Below the pieces are notes generated by a model. It made no database searches and had not been told where the DNA came from. It saw nothing but the letters and a program-made list of their open reading frames with translations. Below, piece after piece: positions 18,026 to 26,081 of a DNA stretch of 56,958 nt (the first letter of the stretch is position 1; every line of letters begins with the position of its first letter). Both the position numbers and the translations under genes were made by a program. Source of the DNA: Candidatus Howiella intestinavium (GTDB taxonomy: Bacteria > Bacillota > Clostridia > Oscillospirales > Acutalibacteraceae); the NCBI GenBank assembly GCA_904420585.1, contig CAJFVX010000013.1, positions 1 to 56,958 on the forward strand, in the 5' to 3' direction.

Positions 18026-19733
18026 CGGCCTCACCTCCCATCTGGGAGCGGCCAATCTCCCGGTATATTTCGCAGTCCCGCATGAGCTCGGCGTGCCGGC
18101 CGTAGCCGATGGGCTTTCCCTCGTCCAGCACCAGGATGTGATCCGCGTGCCGCAGGGAGCTGATGCGCTGGGCGATGATGATAGTGGTAACGCCGGCATA
18201 CTCCGTGCGCAGGGCCTTCCGGAGGCTGGCGTCGGTCTTATAGTCCAGGGCGCTGGAGGAATCGTCCAGAATCAAAATGTCCGGCCGGCCGGCCAGGGCC
18301 CGGGCGATAAGCAGCCGCTGCTTTTGGCCGCCGCTTAAGTTGGTGCCCTTGGCGGTCAGGCGGTGTTCCAGTCCATCCGGCAAGGCCTTGATGAAGGAAG
18401 CGGCCTGGGCCGCCTGTACGGCCGTCTGCAAATCCGCTTCGGGGATATGCCGTCCAAAGTCGATGTTGGCCCGGATGGTGTCGGCGAAGAGAAAGTCATT
18501 CTGGAACACGACGCCGAACATGCGGTGCAGCTCTTCCGGTGGGATAGAGCGCACCGGCCGTCCGCCGATGCGGATTTCTCCCTTATCGGCGTCATATAAA
18601 CGCATAAGCAGGCTGCAAATGGAGCTTTTCCCGCTTCCCGTGGCGCCTATAATGCCAAGGGTCTCCCCCCGGCGCAGCTGAAAGGAGATGTCCTCCAGCA
18701 CCTTTTCGGTATGATTATAGGAAAAGCTGACATGCTCGAATTCCACATGCTGGCCCTCGTCGCCGCAGGGCAGGGGAGAGACCTGCAAATCCTCCCAGGT
18801 ATCCAGCACCTCGCTGATGCGGTCGGCCGAGGCGCTGCCCTTGGAATACATGACAAACATGCGGGTGATGGAAAGCATGGCGTTGAGGATGATGGTAAAG
18901 TAGGTCAAAAAGGCCAGGATTTTACCCGGCTGGGTCAGGCCTGCATCCACCCGGAAGGCGCCCACCAGGATAACCACCGTCAAACCCACATTAAGAAACA
19001 GGTTCATCATGGGATTGGTCAGGGCCATGGTGATACCGGCTTTACTCTCCCGCCGCACGACCTTCCGATTCACCCCGTCAAACCGTGTTTTTTCATAGTC
19101 GGTTTTGGACAAGGCCTTGATAACCCGGATACCCGCTATATTCTCCCGCACGGTACGAACCATCTGATCTACCCCTTGCTGTAGCCTTCGATAGAGGGGG
19201 ATACCCTTTTTGGACACCAGATATACCAGCACCCCGATAAAGGGCAGGGTACAGATGAGCACCAGGGCCAGCGCCGGCTCCAGCATAAGGGTGACAAGGA
19301 TGCCGCCCAGAAGCAGGATAGGCGCCCGTACGCCCAGCCGCTGCATCATGCCGATCATCTGGTGGACATTGTATGTATCCGACGTCAGCCGGGACTCCAG
19401 GGAGGAAATGGTATAACTGTCCACCTGCCGGCAGGAGAGATATGAAATCTTGGAGAACAAATCATGTCGCAGGGCCTTCGTGGTAAGCTGCGCCACCCGG
19501 GAGGCCATGCGGTTGGCCACAATATTGGTCACCAGCGCCACCACGGCACAGACCACCATCATGCCGCCCCAGAACAAGATCTGCGCCGTGTCCCGCAGGG
19601 GGACGATGCTGTCTATTAAGTAGGAAAGAATCCAGGGCAGAAGCAAATCCATAATGGTGCCGATGAACTTGATGACCAGCCCCAGGCTCATGCGTCCCAA
19701 GTAGGGATGCAGATAATCAAAAACCTTCCTCAT
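18015..19733 (-). CDS. ABC exporter half-transporter, degenerate-site subunit
   Basis: A 572-residue partner with six helices and an ABC domain. Walker A is GATGSGKSS and the signature is the canonical LSGGQKQR. Walker B is ILILDDSSSALD, with Asp in place of the catalytic Glu, and the switch loop is AQRISS with Gln in place of His. These changes make its own ATP site degenerate, as in asymmetric heterodimeric exporters, while its LSGGQ completes the active site of the partner. Its ATG overlaps the MarR stop codon by 4 bases, so all three genes are one MarR-exporter operon. Confidence 0.92.
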   Translation of the reverse strand: MRKVFDYLHPYLGRMSLGLVIKFIGTIMDLLLPWILSYLIDSIVPLRDTAQILFWGGMMVVCAVVALVTNIVANRMASRVAQLTTKALRHDLFSKISYLSCRQVDSYTISSLESRLTSDTYNVHQMIGMMQRLGVRAPILLLGGILVTLMLEPALALVLICTLPFIGVLVYLVSKKGIPLYRRLQQGVDQMVRTVRENIAGIRVIKALSKTDYEKTRFDGVNRKVVRRESKAGITMALTNPMMNLFLNVGLTVVILVGAFRVDAGLTQPGKILAFLTYFTIILNAMLSITRMFVMYSKGSASADRISEVLDTWEDLQVSPLPCGDEGQHVEFEHVSFSYNHTEKVLEDISFQLRRGETLGIIGATGSGKSSICSLLMRLYDADKGEIRIGGRPVRSIPPEELHRMFGVVFQNDFLFADTIRANIDFGRHIPEADLQTAVQAAQAASFIKALPDGLEHRLTAKGTNLSGGQKQRLLIARALAGRPDILILDDSSSALDYKTDASLRKALRTEYAGVTTIIIAQRISSLRHADHILVLDEGKPIGYGRHAELMRDCEIYREIGRSQMGGEADAV

Positions 19734-20173
19734 GCCTCTTTTTCAGCCGCCCCTTTCACAAGTGTTACCGCCTTATCCGCAATCCGGGACAGCATGGAGA
19801 GAATCAGGGTGCGCTCTTCCTCCGAAAAATCCTCCAGCAGCAAATCATTCCACTGCACCATGCAGGCCCGCACCGCGGGGTAAACCGCTTTCGCCTTTTC
19901 GGTGGGATAGGCCCGCAGAACCCGGCGATCGTCGGCATCCGGACGCCGTTCCACAAAGCCCTTATTTTCCAAAGAACTTAGCTGCCGGGTCACACTGCTT
20001 TTGTTGACGCAGATTTTCTGCGCCAGCTGTTCCTGAGAAATCCCGGGAGCGCGGCATATATGAAAGATGTAAATATGCTGGCAGCCTTTTAAATCCTGGT
20101 CGGGCAGGGCGGCGGCCCGGTAGGCATTGGCACACCGATGGGTTCGGCTGATAGACTTCATTAATGCATCCAT
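19730..20173 (-). CDS. MarR-family transcriptional regulator
   Basis: A 147-residue winged-helix regulator with CRAPGISQEQLAQKI and NKSSVTRQLSSLENKGFVER as recognition region, and DADDRRVLRAYPTEKAKA as the wing, typical of MarR. It leads the operon with the two ABC subunits (4-base overlap), so it probably represses the exporter until an inducing compound appears. An inverted repeat in its promoter region at 20198-20216 is a good autoregulatory operator. An in-frame ATG at 20161, four codons downstream, is an alternative start. Confidence 0.92.
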   Translation of the reverse strand: MDALMKSISRTHRCANAYRAAALPDQDLKGCQHIYIFHICRAPGISQEQLAQKICVNKSSVTRQLSSLENKGFVERRPDADDRRVLRAYPTEKAKAVYPAVRACMVQWNDLLLEDFSEEERTLILSMLSRIADKAVTLVKGAAEKEA

Positions 20174-20197
20174 GAAAGCATGCGCATCCCTTCTGTC

Positions 20198-20225
20198 AGT
20201 TGTTGTTTACGCAACTAAAAGTATA
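20198..20225 (-). promoter_or_regulatory. MarR-ABC operon promoter with palindromic operator
   Basis: On the minus strand a -10 box TATACT (20225-20220) is preceded at 17 bp by a weak TTGCAG. Right downstream lies AGTTG-N9-CAACT (20198-20216), a typical MarR-type inverted repeat covering the likely transcription start. The operator assignment is inferred from position and symmetry. Confidence 0.55.
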
Positions 20226-20307
20226 ACCCAAACGGCAAAATTCTGCAACTCCCCTGCATAAGATTTTCCGGCGGGACCGTTAGAAGAAGACATACCGAAG
20301 CATAAAA

Positions 20308-20336
20308 TAAGGGCGCAGAAATTATCCGCGCCCTTA
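20308..20336. terminator. Terminator after the XRE regulator gene
   Basis: AAGGGCGC (20309-20316) pairs with GCGCCCTT (20328-20335). On the minus strand it follows the XRE gene stop by 14 bases and continues into TTATTTTATG. It also separates this gene from the MarR operon. Confidence 0.7.
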
Positions 20337-20349
20337 AAACATATATGAT

Positions 20350-20781
20350 TTATTCCATATCCAGCTCATCTATATAACGATTTAGCTGCTTGACCAAGTC
20401 CTCCTTTTTATCAGCCGGAAGCTGCCGGAATTTGAGCAGCAGGGCCTGCTCCTCTTCCGGCAGAGCGGCCAGCGAACTGTGCTGGTATATATAACTATAG
20501 GAATTTTGGTGCAGGGTATGCGTATTTCCCGATTCATCGCCGAAAAAGACGTTTTCCTCCGCAGGAGCTGTGAGATTCTGCAGGTCGACGCCGGCCATGG
20601 TATCGATGGAGACGTCAAAAATCCGTGCCAGCTTCTGGATAGTGGAAAAAGTGGGCAGTGTGCGGCCGCGTTCATAGTAGGTATAGGTAGAACGTTCAAT
20701 GTTCAGCGCGTCCGCCACTTGCTTTTGCGTCAGGCCATGCTGCAAACGCAGCATTTTCAAATTGGCGGCTAAGAGGTTCAT
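20350..20781 (-). CDS. XRE-family helix-turn-helix regulator
   Basis: A 143-residue protein with an N-terminal XRE HTH (residues about 6-60: LRLQHGLTQKQVADALNIER, then STYTYYERGRTLPTFSTIQKLARIF). The C-terminal part is charged (PEEEQALLLKFRQLPADKKEDLVKQL). GGAGG lies upstream of the start, and a TATAAT is present on the minus strand at 20816-20811. It is monocistronic and divergent from the tRNA-Thr gene. The target is unknown. Confidence 0.88.
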   Translation of the reverse strand: MNLLAANLKMLRLQHGLTQKQVADALNIERSTYTYYERGRTLPTFSTIQKLARIFDVSIDTMAGVDLQNLTAPAEENVFFGDESGNTHTLHQNSYSYIYQHSSLAALPEEEQALLLKFRQLPADKKEDLVKQLNRYIDELDME

Positions 20782-20915
20782 AACTGCATGCCTCCTTTAT
20801 GTTTGGAGGAATTATAGCGAAATTCATCAAAATTTTGTTGTTTTTGTGGTATTTTGTCACTTGAATATCCAAAGGTACGCGGAAGCACACACAAGAAATT
20901 ATCCGAAATTTCCAC

Positions 20916-20944
20916 TTGACTAATAGCCTGCAAATTGCTATAAT
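20916..20944 (+). promoter_or_regulatory. Promoter of the tRNA-Thr gene
   Basis: TTGACT (20916-20921), a 17-bp spacer and a perfect TATAAT (20939-20944). The tRNA begins about 33 bases downstream of the -10 box. Confidence 0.85.
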
Positions 20945-20976
20945 CTTACTTGTCCGCTGCAAGGGCAGTCGGATTT

Positions 20977-21052
20977 GCTGGAGTGGCTCAGTTGGTAGAG
21001 CAGCTGATTCGTAATCAGCAGGTCGTCGGTTCAAGTCCGATCTCCAGCTCCA
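20977..21052 (+). tRNA. tRNA-Thr (anticodon CGT)
   Basis: A full cloverleaf: acceptor GCTGGAG/CTCCAGC, D-arm GCTC/GAGC, anticodon stem GCTGA/TCAGC with loop TTCGTAA (anticodon CGT, reading ACG), and T-arm GTCGG-TTCAAGT-CCGAT (last pair G-T). The discriminator is T, with an encoded CCA at 21050-21052. It stands alone with its own promoter and terminator. Confidence 0.96.
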
Positions 21053-21088
21053 AAACACACGGCTTTTTTGAGCCGTGTGTTTTTTTGT
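21053..21088 (+). terminator. Terminator of the tRNA-Thr gene
   Basis: A perfect 12-bp stem AAACACACGGCT/AGCCGTGTGTTT (21053-21064 with 21071-21082), a 6-base loop and a following T-run. Confidence 0.9.
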
Positions 21089-21264
21089 AAATATATTATT
21101 CCCATGCGCTTGAAATTCCATACCGGCCAAATTTTGTAGGAAACCTGTAAAAAAGCCTTTTATATTCCGGCAAAATCATGTATAATAAACTTGCATATAT
21201 TTTGTCGGCCTGCCGCAGGGGCGGGAGAGCGGACAAAACAAGTTTGTATGGGGGGAGCCCGCTT

Positions 21265-22233
21265 ATGAAAACGCCTTTTTCTGTTCCGCTGTCCCGCATT
21301 ATGGAGGAGTTTGCGCTGGAATCGGTTGTCATGCCCAAGGAGCCGGAGGACATATATATATCCAGTGCCGAAGTCAACCGTCCCGGGCTGCAGCTGAACG
21401 GGTATTTTGATTATTTCGACAATGACCGCATTCAAATCCTTGGCAAAAGCGAGAACAGCTTTTTGTATGAATTTGACGAGGATGAATACGTCCGGCGCAT
21501 CGATGCGTTTATGCAGACCAAGCCGCCGGCCGTCATCATCACCCGCAGCCTGCCGATTTCGGATGCGCTGCTGGAGGCGGCCAAGCGGGAGGAAGTTCCC
21601 CTTCTGCGCACGGAGGATGCCACCTCCTCTTTCCTGTCCGCCCTGATTTCCTTTTTGAACGTCCAGCTGGCTCCCCGGGTCACCCGGCACGGCGTATTGA
21701 TTGAAGTATACGGCGAAGGCATCCTGCTTTTGGGCGAGAGCGGCGTGGGTAAAAGCGAGACGGCCATTGAACTGGTCAAGCGGGGCCATCGCCTGATTGC
21801 AGACGACGCCGTGGAAATTCGTCGGGTTTCCTCCAAGTCCCTGGTAGGTTCGGCCCCGGAAAACATCCGGCATTTTATCGAACTGCGGGGCATAGGCATT
21901 ATCAATGCCCGCCGGATTTTCGGTATGGGCGCCATCAAGCTGACCGAGAAGATCGATATGGTTATCAACCTGGAGCAGTGGGACGCCAATAAGGTCTACG
22001 ACCGCATGGGGCTGGACAATGAGACCACCTCCATTCTGGGCCTGGATGTCCCGTCGGTCACCATCCCGGTCAAGCCCGGGCGAAACCTGGCGGTCATTAT
22101 CGAGGTGGCTGCCATGAACAACCGGCAGAAGAAGATGGGTTACAACGCGGCCCAGGAGCTGCTGGAAAAGCTGGGGATGACGGATCAGATTACGCCCGTT
22201 AAGCCGGTCAACGAGTGGGATATATACGATTGA
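21265..22233 (+). CDS. hprK: HPr kinase/phosphorylase
   Basis: A 322-residue bifunctional enzyme that phosphorylates and dephosphorylates Ser46 of HPr (and Crh) and so sets carbon catabolite repression through CcpA. The P-loop is GESGVGKS (residues 157-164), and the family signature is ELRGIGIINARRIFG. ATG 21265 has GGGGGA upstream and gives the usual N-terminus; an open frame back to 21178 is leader sequence. TATAAT at 21181-21186 is the likely -10 box, though no good -35 is seen. It begins a same-strand block with glucokinase and murB that joins sugar sensing to sugar phosphorylation. Confidence 0.95.
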   Translation: MKTPFSVPLSRIMEEFALESVVMPKEPEDIYISSAEVNRPGLQLNGYFDYFDNDRIQILGKSENSFLYEFDEDEYVRRIDAFMQTKPPAVIITRSLPISDALLEAAKREEVPLLRTEDATSSFLSALISFLNVQLAPRVTRHGVLIEVYGEGILLLGESGVGKSETAIELVKRGHRLIADDAVEIRRVSSKSLVGSAPENIRHFIELRGIGIINARRIFGMGAIKLTEKIDMVINLEQWDANKVYDRMGLDNETTSILGLDVPSVTIPVKPGRNLAVIIEVAAMNNRQKKMGYNAAQELLEKLGMTDQITPVKPVNEWDIYD

Positions 22234-22301
22234 TTGGCAGACCAGTAAAAAATCCGGGGCGTTTTTCCCGGCTTATACATAAGATGGAGGATGAAAAAGG
22301 T

Positions 22302-23258
22302 ATGTACTATTTGGGAATCGATTTGGGCGGCACCAATATCGCCACCGCTGTGGTGAACGAGCAGTATGAGATTATGGGCCGGGGCAAGCTGAAAACCCGC
22401 TGCCCCCGTCCCGCCGACGAAATCGCGGACGATATCGCCGCCGCCTGCCGGATGGCCCTGGAGGAAGCCGGTCTGTCCCTTTTGGATGTGGAAGGGGTTG
22501 GCGCCGGTATTCCGGGCACGGTAAACAAGGCCACCGGCATCATCGAATATTCCAATAATCTGGGTTTTGACCAGGTTCCCCTGCAGAAAATGCTGGAGGA
22601 GCGCCTGGGCTGCGGCAAGGTCTATCTGGAAAACGACGCCAACGCCGCCGCCTACGGCGAACTGCTGGCCGGCGCGGGCAAGGGCTGCGAAAACATGATC
22701 GCCATCACCCTGGGAACCGGCGTGGGCAGCGGCATCATTGTGGACGGGAAAATTATTTCCGGCGTAAACTTTGCCGGCGGCGAATTGGGGCATACTGTCA
22801 TCGTCAAGGACGGCGTACTCTGCACCTGCGGCCGCCGGGGCTGCTGGGAGTCCTATGCTTCGGCCACCGGCCTCATCCGGCTGACCAAGGAGGCTATGGA
22901 AGCCCATCCGGATTCCAAAATGTGGGAGCTGGCCGGTTCCCTGGACCAGGTCAACGGCCGCACCGCCTTTGACGCCATGCGGGCCGGCGACCCGGTGGGT
23001 ACCCAGGTCGCCCACGACTACATGGATTATGTGGCCTGCGGGCTGGTCAACTGCATCAATATTTTCCAGCCGGATATTATCTGCATCGGCGGCGGTATCT
23101 CCAAGGAGGGGGAAACCCTTCTGGCGCCCATCCGCAAATACGTGGAAGCCGAGCGCTACAGCAAGCATTCGGCTGTACAAACCCAGCTGAAGACGGCCGT
23201 CTTAGGCAACGACGCCGGTATCATCGGCGCGGCCTTCTTGAAAAAACTTTACGACTAA
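22302..23258 (+). CDS. ROK-family glucokinase
   Basis: A 318-residue ROK kinase that phosphorylates glucose to glucose-6-phosphate with ATP. Seen are the ATP-binding start LGIDLGGTNIATAVV, the sugar-site motif GGELGHTVIV and the ROK zinc motif CTCGRRGCWESYAS. ATG 22302 gives the family's usual N-terminus, with GGAGG at 22286-22290; an in-frame ATG at 22284 would add six residues. It lies between hprK and murB, an unsurprising link between catabolite control and glucose entry. glcK is the usual name, but sugar specificity cannot be proved here. Confidence 0.92.
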   Translation: MYYLGIDLGGTNIATAVVNEQYEIMGRGKLKTRCPRPADEIADDIAAACRMALEEAGLSLLDVEGVGAGIPGTVNKATGIIEYSNNLGFDQVPLQKMLEERLGCGKVYLENDANAAAYGELLAGAGKGCENMIAITLGTGVGSGIIVDGKIISGVNFAGGELGHTVIVKDGVLCTCGRRGCWESYASATGLIRLTKEAMEAHPDSKMWELAGSLDQVNGRTAFDAMRAGDPVGTQVAHDYMDYVACGLVNCINIFQPDIICIGGGISKEGETLLAPIRKYVEAERYSKHSAVQTQLKTAVLGNDAGIIGAAFLKKLYD

Positions 23259-23279
23259 CAGAGGAAATGAGGTTGCCCC

Positions 23280-24191
23280 ATGAACCTTACCGCTTTGAAA
23301 GACCTGGCCCTTTCCCTTGGCTGTCTTTGCAGGGAAAACGTCCCTATGCGGGACTATACCAGCTTTGCCATCGGCGGCCCGGCCGAGCTATTCATCGAAG
23401 CGGCATCCCCGGAGGCCCTCAGTTCCCTGGCGGCGGCTTGTCGCCAACAGGAAATCCCTTTGTTTATACTGGGAAACGGCTCTAATCTTCTGATTTCGGA
23501 CGACGGCATTCCGGGCGCCGTCCTCCATATGGGCGGCGGCTTTGACGGCGTGGAGCTGGAAGGGGAGGACACGGTGATATGCGGGGCCGGCGCCAAGCTG
23601 TCGGGCGTCTGCGCTTTTGCCCTGCGGCATGCCCTCACCGGTCTGGAATTCGCCTGGGGCATCCCAGGCTCGGCCGGCGGGGCGGCCTACATGAATGCGG
23701 GCGCCTACGGTTCTGAAATGAAGAATGTGCTGCTGTCCTGCACCCATGTGGGGCGGGACGGCCTTCCCGGGAGCCGGGAGGGGGAGGCGCTGGATTTATC
23801 CTACCGGCACAGCGCTTACGCTGCATCAGGGGAGATTATCACCGGCCTGCGGCTGCGGCTGCAGCCGGGGGATCCGGCCTCCATCCGGGAGCGGATGGAT
23901 ACGCTCATGCAGCAGCGGAAGTCTAAGCAGCCGCTGGAATACCCCAGTGCCGGCAGTGTCTTTAAACGCCCCCCCGGCCGGTTTGCGGGTACGCTGATTG
24001 AGCAGTGCGGGCTTAAAGGCTATCAAATCGGCGGGGCCCAGGTCAGCGAAAAGCATGCCGGCTTCATCGTCAACCGCGGCGGCGCCACCTGTTCGGATGT
24101 CCGCCGTTTGATAGCGCATATTAAGGAAACCGTTTTCCGGCAGACGGGCGTGGAGCTGCAGACTGAAATCAAGCTGGTAGGTTTGTTATAA
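23280..24191 (+). CDS. murB: UDP-N-acetylenolpyruvoylglucosamine reductase
   Basis: A 303-residue flavoenzyme that reduces UDP-GlcNAc-enolpyruvate to UDP-MurNAc with NADPH, the second step of peptidoglycan precursor synthesis. FAD-domain motifs are YTSFAIGGPAE, GNGSNLLISDDG and GIPGSAGGAAYMNAGAYG. The catalytic serine lies in PSAGSVFKRP and the C-terminal motif is HAGFIVNRGGAT. The layout is type II MurB, as in most Firmicutes. It is followed 13 bases later by rapZ, the usual clostridial order. Confidence 0.95.
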   Translation: MNLTALKDLALSLGCLCRENVPMRDYTSFAIGGPAELFIEAASPEALSSLAAACRQQEIPLFILGNGSNLLISDDGIPGAVLHMGGGFDGVELEGEDTVICGAGAKLSGVCAFALRHALTGLEFAWGIPGSAGGAAYMNAGAYGSEMKNVLLSCTHVGRDGLPGSREGEALDLSYRHSAYAASGEIITGLRLRLQPGDPASIRERMDTLMQQRKSKQPLEYPSAGSVFKRPPGRFAGTLIEQCGLKGYQIGGAQVSEKHAGFIVNRGGATCSDVRRLIAHIKETVFRQTGVELQTEIKLVGLL

Positions 24192-24204
24192 TTTGGGTGA
24201 AAAG

Positions 24205-25068
24205 ATGGAATTTATTATTGTAACCGGCATGTCCGGCGCGGGAAAATCCCAGGCCGCCAAGGCCCTGGAGGATATCGGCTTTTACTGTGTGGACAACATT
24301 CCGCCGTCCATGCTGCCGGCCTTTGCCGAATTTTGCTGGCGGGGGCAAAGCCGGAAGCTGTCTAAGGTAGCCGTGGTCACCGACGTGCGGGGCGGCGAAC
24401 TCTTTCAGGACATCAACAGTGTGCTGGACGAACTGGCCGGCAACCAGATGGACTTTAAAATCCTGTTTCTCGACGCCACCGATGATGTCCTGGTTCGCCG
24501 GTACCGGGAAACCCGGCATAAGCATCCTTTGTGCGATTTAAAGCATATTTCTATCATCAACGCGGTTAAGCAGGAACGGGAACTGCTGCGGACGGTGTAT
24601 GCCCGGGCGGATTACATCATCGACACCTCTCAGCTGTCGTCCGCCCAGCTGAAGCAGCGCATATCCAGCCTGTTCCTGGGGGACGCCACCCAGGCCCTGA
24701 CCATACAGTGCATGTCCTTCGGATTTAAATACGGCGGCCTGCCCGAGGCCAACCTGATATTTGACGTCCGCTGCCTGCCCAATCCCTTCTACCTGGACGA
24801 ACTGCGGCCGCTGACCGGCCTGGATGCGCCAGTCCGGGAGTATGTGATGAAATTCCCCCAGACTGAAGGGTATGTGGAACGCCTGTTTTCCCTGATTGAT
24901 TACAGCGTTCCCTTGTATTGCAGCGAGGGAAAAAGCCAGCTGCTCATCGGCATTGGCTGTACCGGCGGCAAGCATCGTTCGGTTACCCTGACCGAGCTGC
25001 TGTACCAGCATCTGCAGGAAAAGGGGTACCGGGTAAGCGTCAGCCACCGGGATATTGGCAAGGTCTGA
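24205..25068 (+). CDS. rapZ: RapZ/YvcJ nucleotide-binding regulatory protein
   Basis: A 287-residue P-loop protein of the RapZ (YvcJ) family, with Walker A GMSGAGKS near the N-terminus. Conserved C-terminal motifs are SFGFKYGGLPEANLIFDVRC and GCTGGKHRSV. In Gram-negatives RapZ is an RNase adapter for glmS control; in Firmicutes the homologue influences competence and nucleotide or sugar-nucleotide metabolism. ATG 24205 is preferred to TTG 24193 because it gives the family start MEFIIVTGMSG. It sits between murB and whiA; the usual middle partner yvcK is absent. Confidence 0.93.
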   Translation: MEFIIVTGMSGAGKSQAAKALEDIGFYCVDNIPPSMLPAFAEFCWRGQSRKLSKVAVVTDVRGGELFQDINSVLDELAGNQMDFKILFLDATDDVLVRRYRETRHKHPLCDLKHISIINAVKQERELLRTVYARADYIIDTSQLSSAQLKQRISSLFLGDATQALTIQCMSFGFKYGGLPEANLIFDVRCLPNPFYLDELRPLTGLDAPVREYVMKFPQTEGYVERLFSLIDYSVPLYCSEGKSQLLIGIGCTGGKHRSVTLTELLYQHLQEKGYRVSVSHRDIGKV

Positions 25069-25125
25069 GACATCCGGATGTCCCCAGGCTGCAGTCACTG
25101 AAAAGCTATGCAAGAGGTGGAATCC

Positions 25126-26022
25126 ATGTCCTTTTCCTCTCAGGTTAAGGACGAGCTTTGTCTCGTCCGGCCGTCCGGCTGCTGCAAGACCGCAGAATGC
25201 TACGGTCTGCTGCTTTTCGGGCGGTCTTTTTCTGCCGGGAGCATTTCCCTGCAGACCGAACATGAGGCTGTAGCCGAGCGGTATGCCTCCATCCTGCGGC
25301 AGGTCTGCGACGTCCGTCCCACCGTATCCAGCTCAGGCGTCCGCCGGGAGATGATAACCGTATCCCTGCCTGGGGAGGCCGACCGCCGCCGGGTGCTGCA
25401 CGCCTTCGACCACAGCACAGCAGACATCCAGCTGCGCATCCGGGAGAAGTGGGTGGAACGGGAGTGCTGTGCCGGCGCCTTTATCCGCGGCGCTTTCCTG
25501 GCCTGCGGCAGCCTGACCGACCCCCAGAAGGATTATCATCTGGAATTCCTGATTCCCCATCTGCCCCTGGCCGGCGATTTTATGGCCCTGCTGTCCGGTC
25601 GGGGACTGTCGCCCCGGATGGTGCTGCGGGGTTCCGCCGCTGTAGTCTATTTCAAGGAAAGCGACCATATCGAGGATTTGCTCACCCTGATGGGCGCCAC
25701 CAACAGCACCCTGGAACTTATGAATATTAAGATATATAAAAATGTGCGGAATAAGGTCAATCGCATCACCAATTGCGAAACGGCCAATCTGACCAAAACG
25801 GTCAACGCCGCCGTGTCCCAATTGGAGGCCATCGATAAGCTGACAAAGTCCGGCCGGCTGCAAACCCTGCCGCCGGCTTTGCAGGAAGCAGCGGCCCTGC
25901 GGCAGGACAACCCGGAGCTCTCCTTAAGCGAGCTGTGCGGGCTGTGCGAAAAGCGCATCACCCGTTCGGGGCTGAACCACCGGCTGCAAAAGTTGGTGGA
26001 ACTGGCACGGCAGGAGGGCTGA
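25126..26022 (+). CDS. whiA: DNA-binding protein WhiA
   Basis: A 298-residue WhiA/YvcL protein, with a LAGLIDADG-derived N-terminal domain (VKDELCLVRPSGCCKTAECY, then CCAGAFIRGAFLACGSLTDP) and a C-terminal HTH (LSELCGLCEKRITRSGLNHRL). In Firmicutes it affects chromosome segregation and cell division; in actinomycetes it controls sporulation. GAGGTGG at 25114-25120 sets the start at ATG 25126, which gives the family N-terminus MSFSSQVKDEL. ATG 25108 lies upstream of the ribosome-binding site and is rejected. Confidence 0.94.
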   Translation: MSFSSQVKDELCLVRPSGCCKTAECYGLLLFGRSFSAGSISLQTEHEAVAERYASILRQVCDVRPTVSSSGVRREMITVSLPGEADRRRVLHAFDHSTADIQLRIREKWVERECCAGAFIRGAFLACGSLTDPQKDYHLEFLIPHLPLAGDFMALLSGRGLSPRMVLRGSAAVVYFKESDHIEDLLTLMGATNSTLELMNIKIYKNVRNKVNRITNCETANLTKTVNAAVSQLEAIDKLTKSGRLQTLPPALQEAAALRQDNPELSLSELCGLCEKRITRSGLNHRLQKLVELARQEG

Positions 26023-26081
26023 CAAACAGGCCTTTCGCCATCTGCCGGGACGTATAGAAGTGGAAAAGAGGGGAGTCGGCC

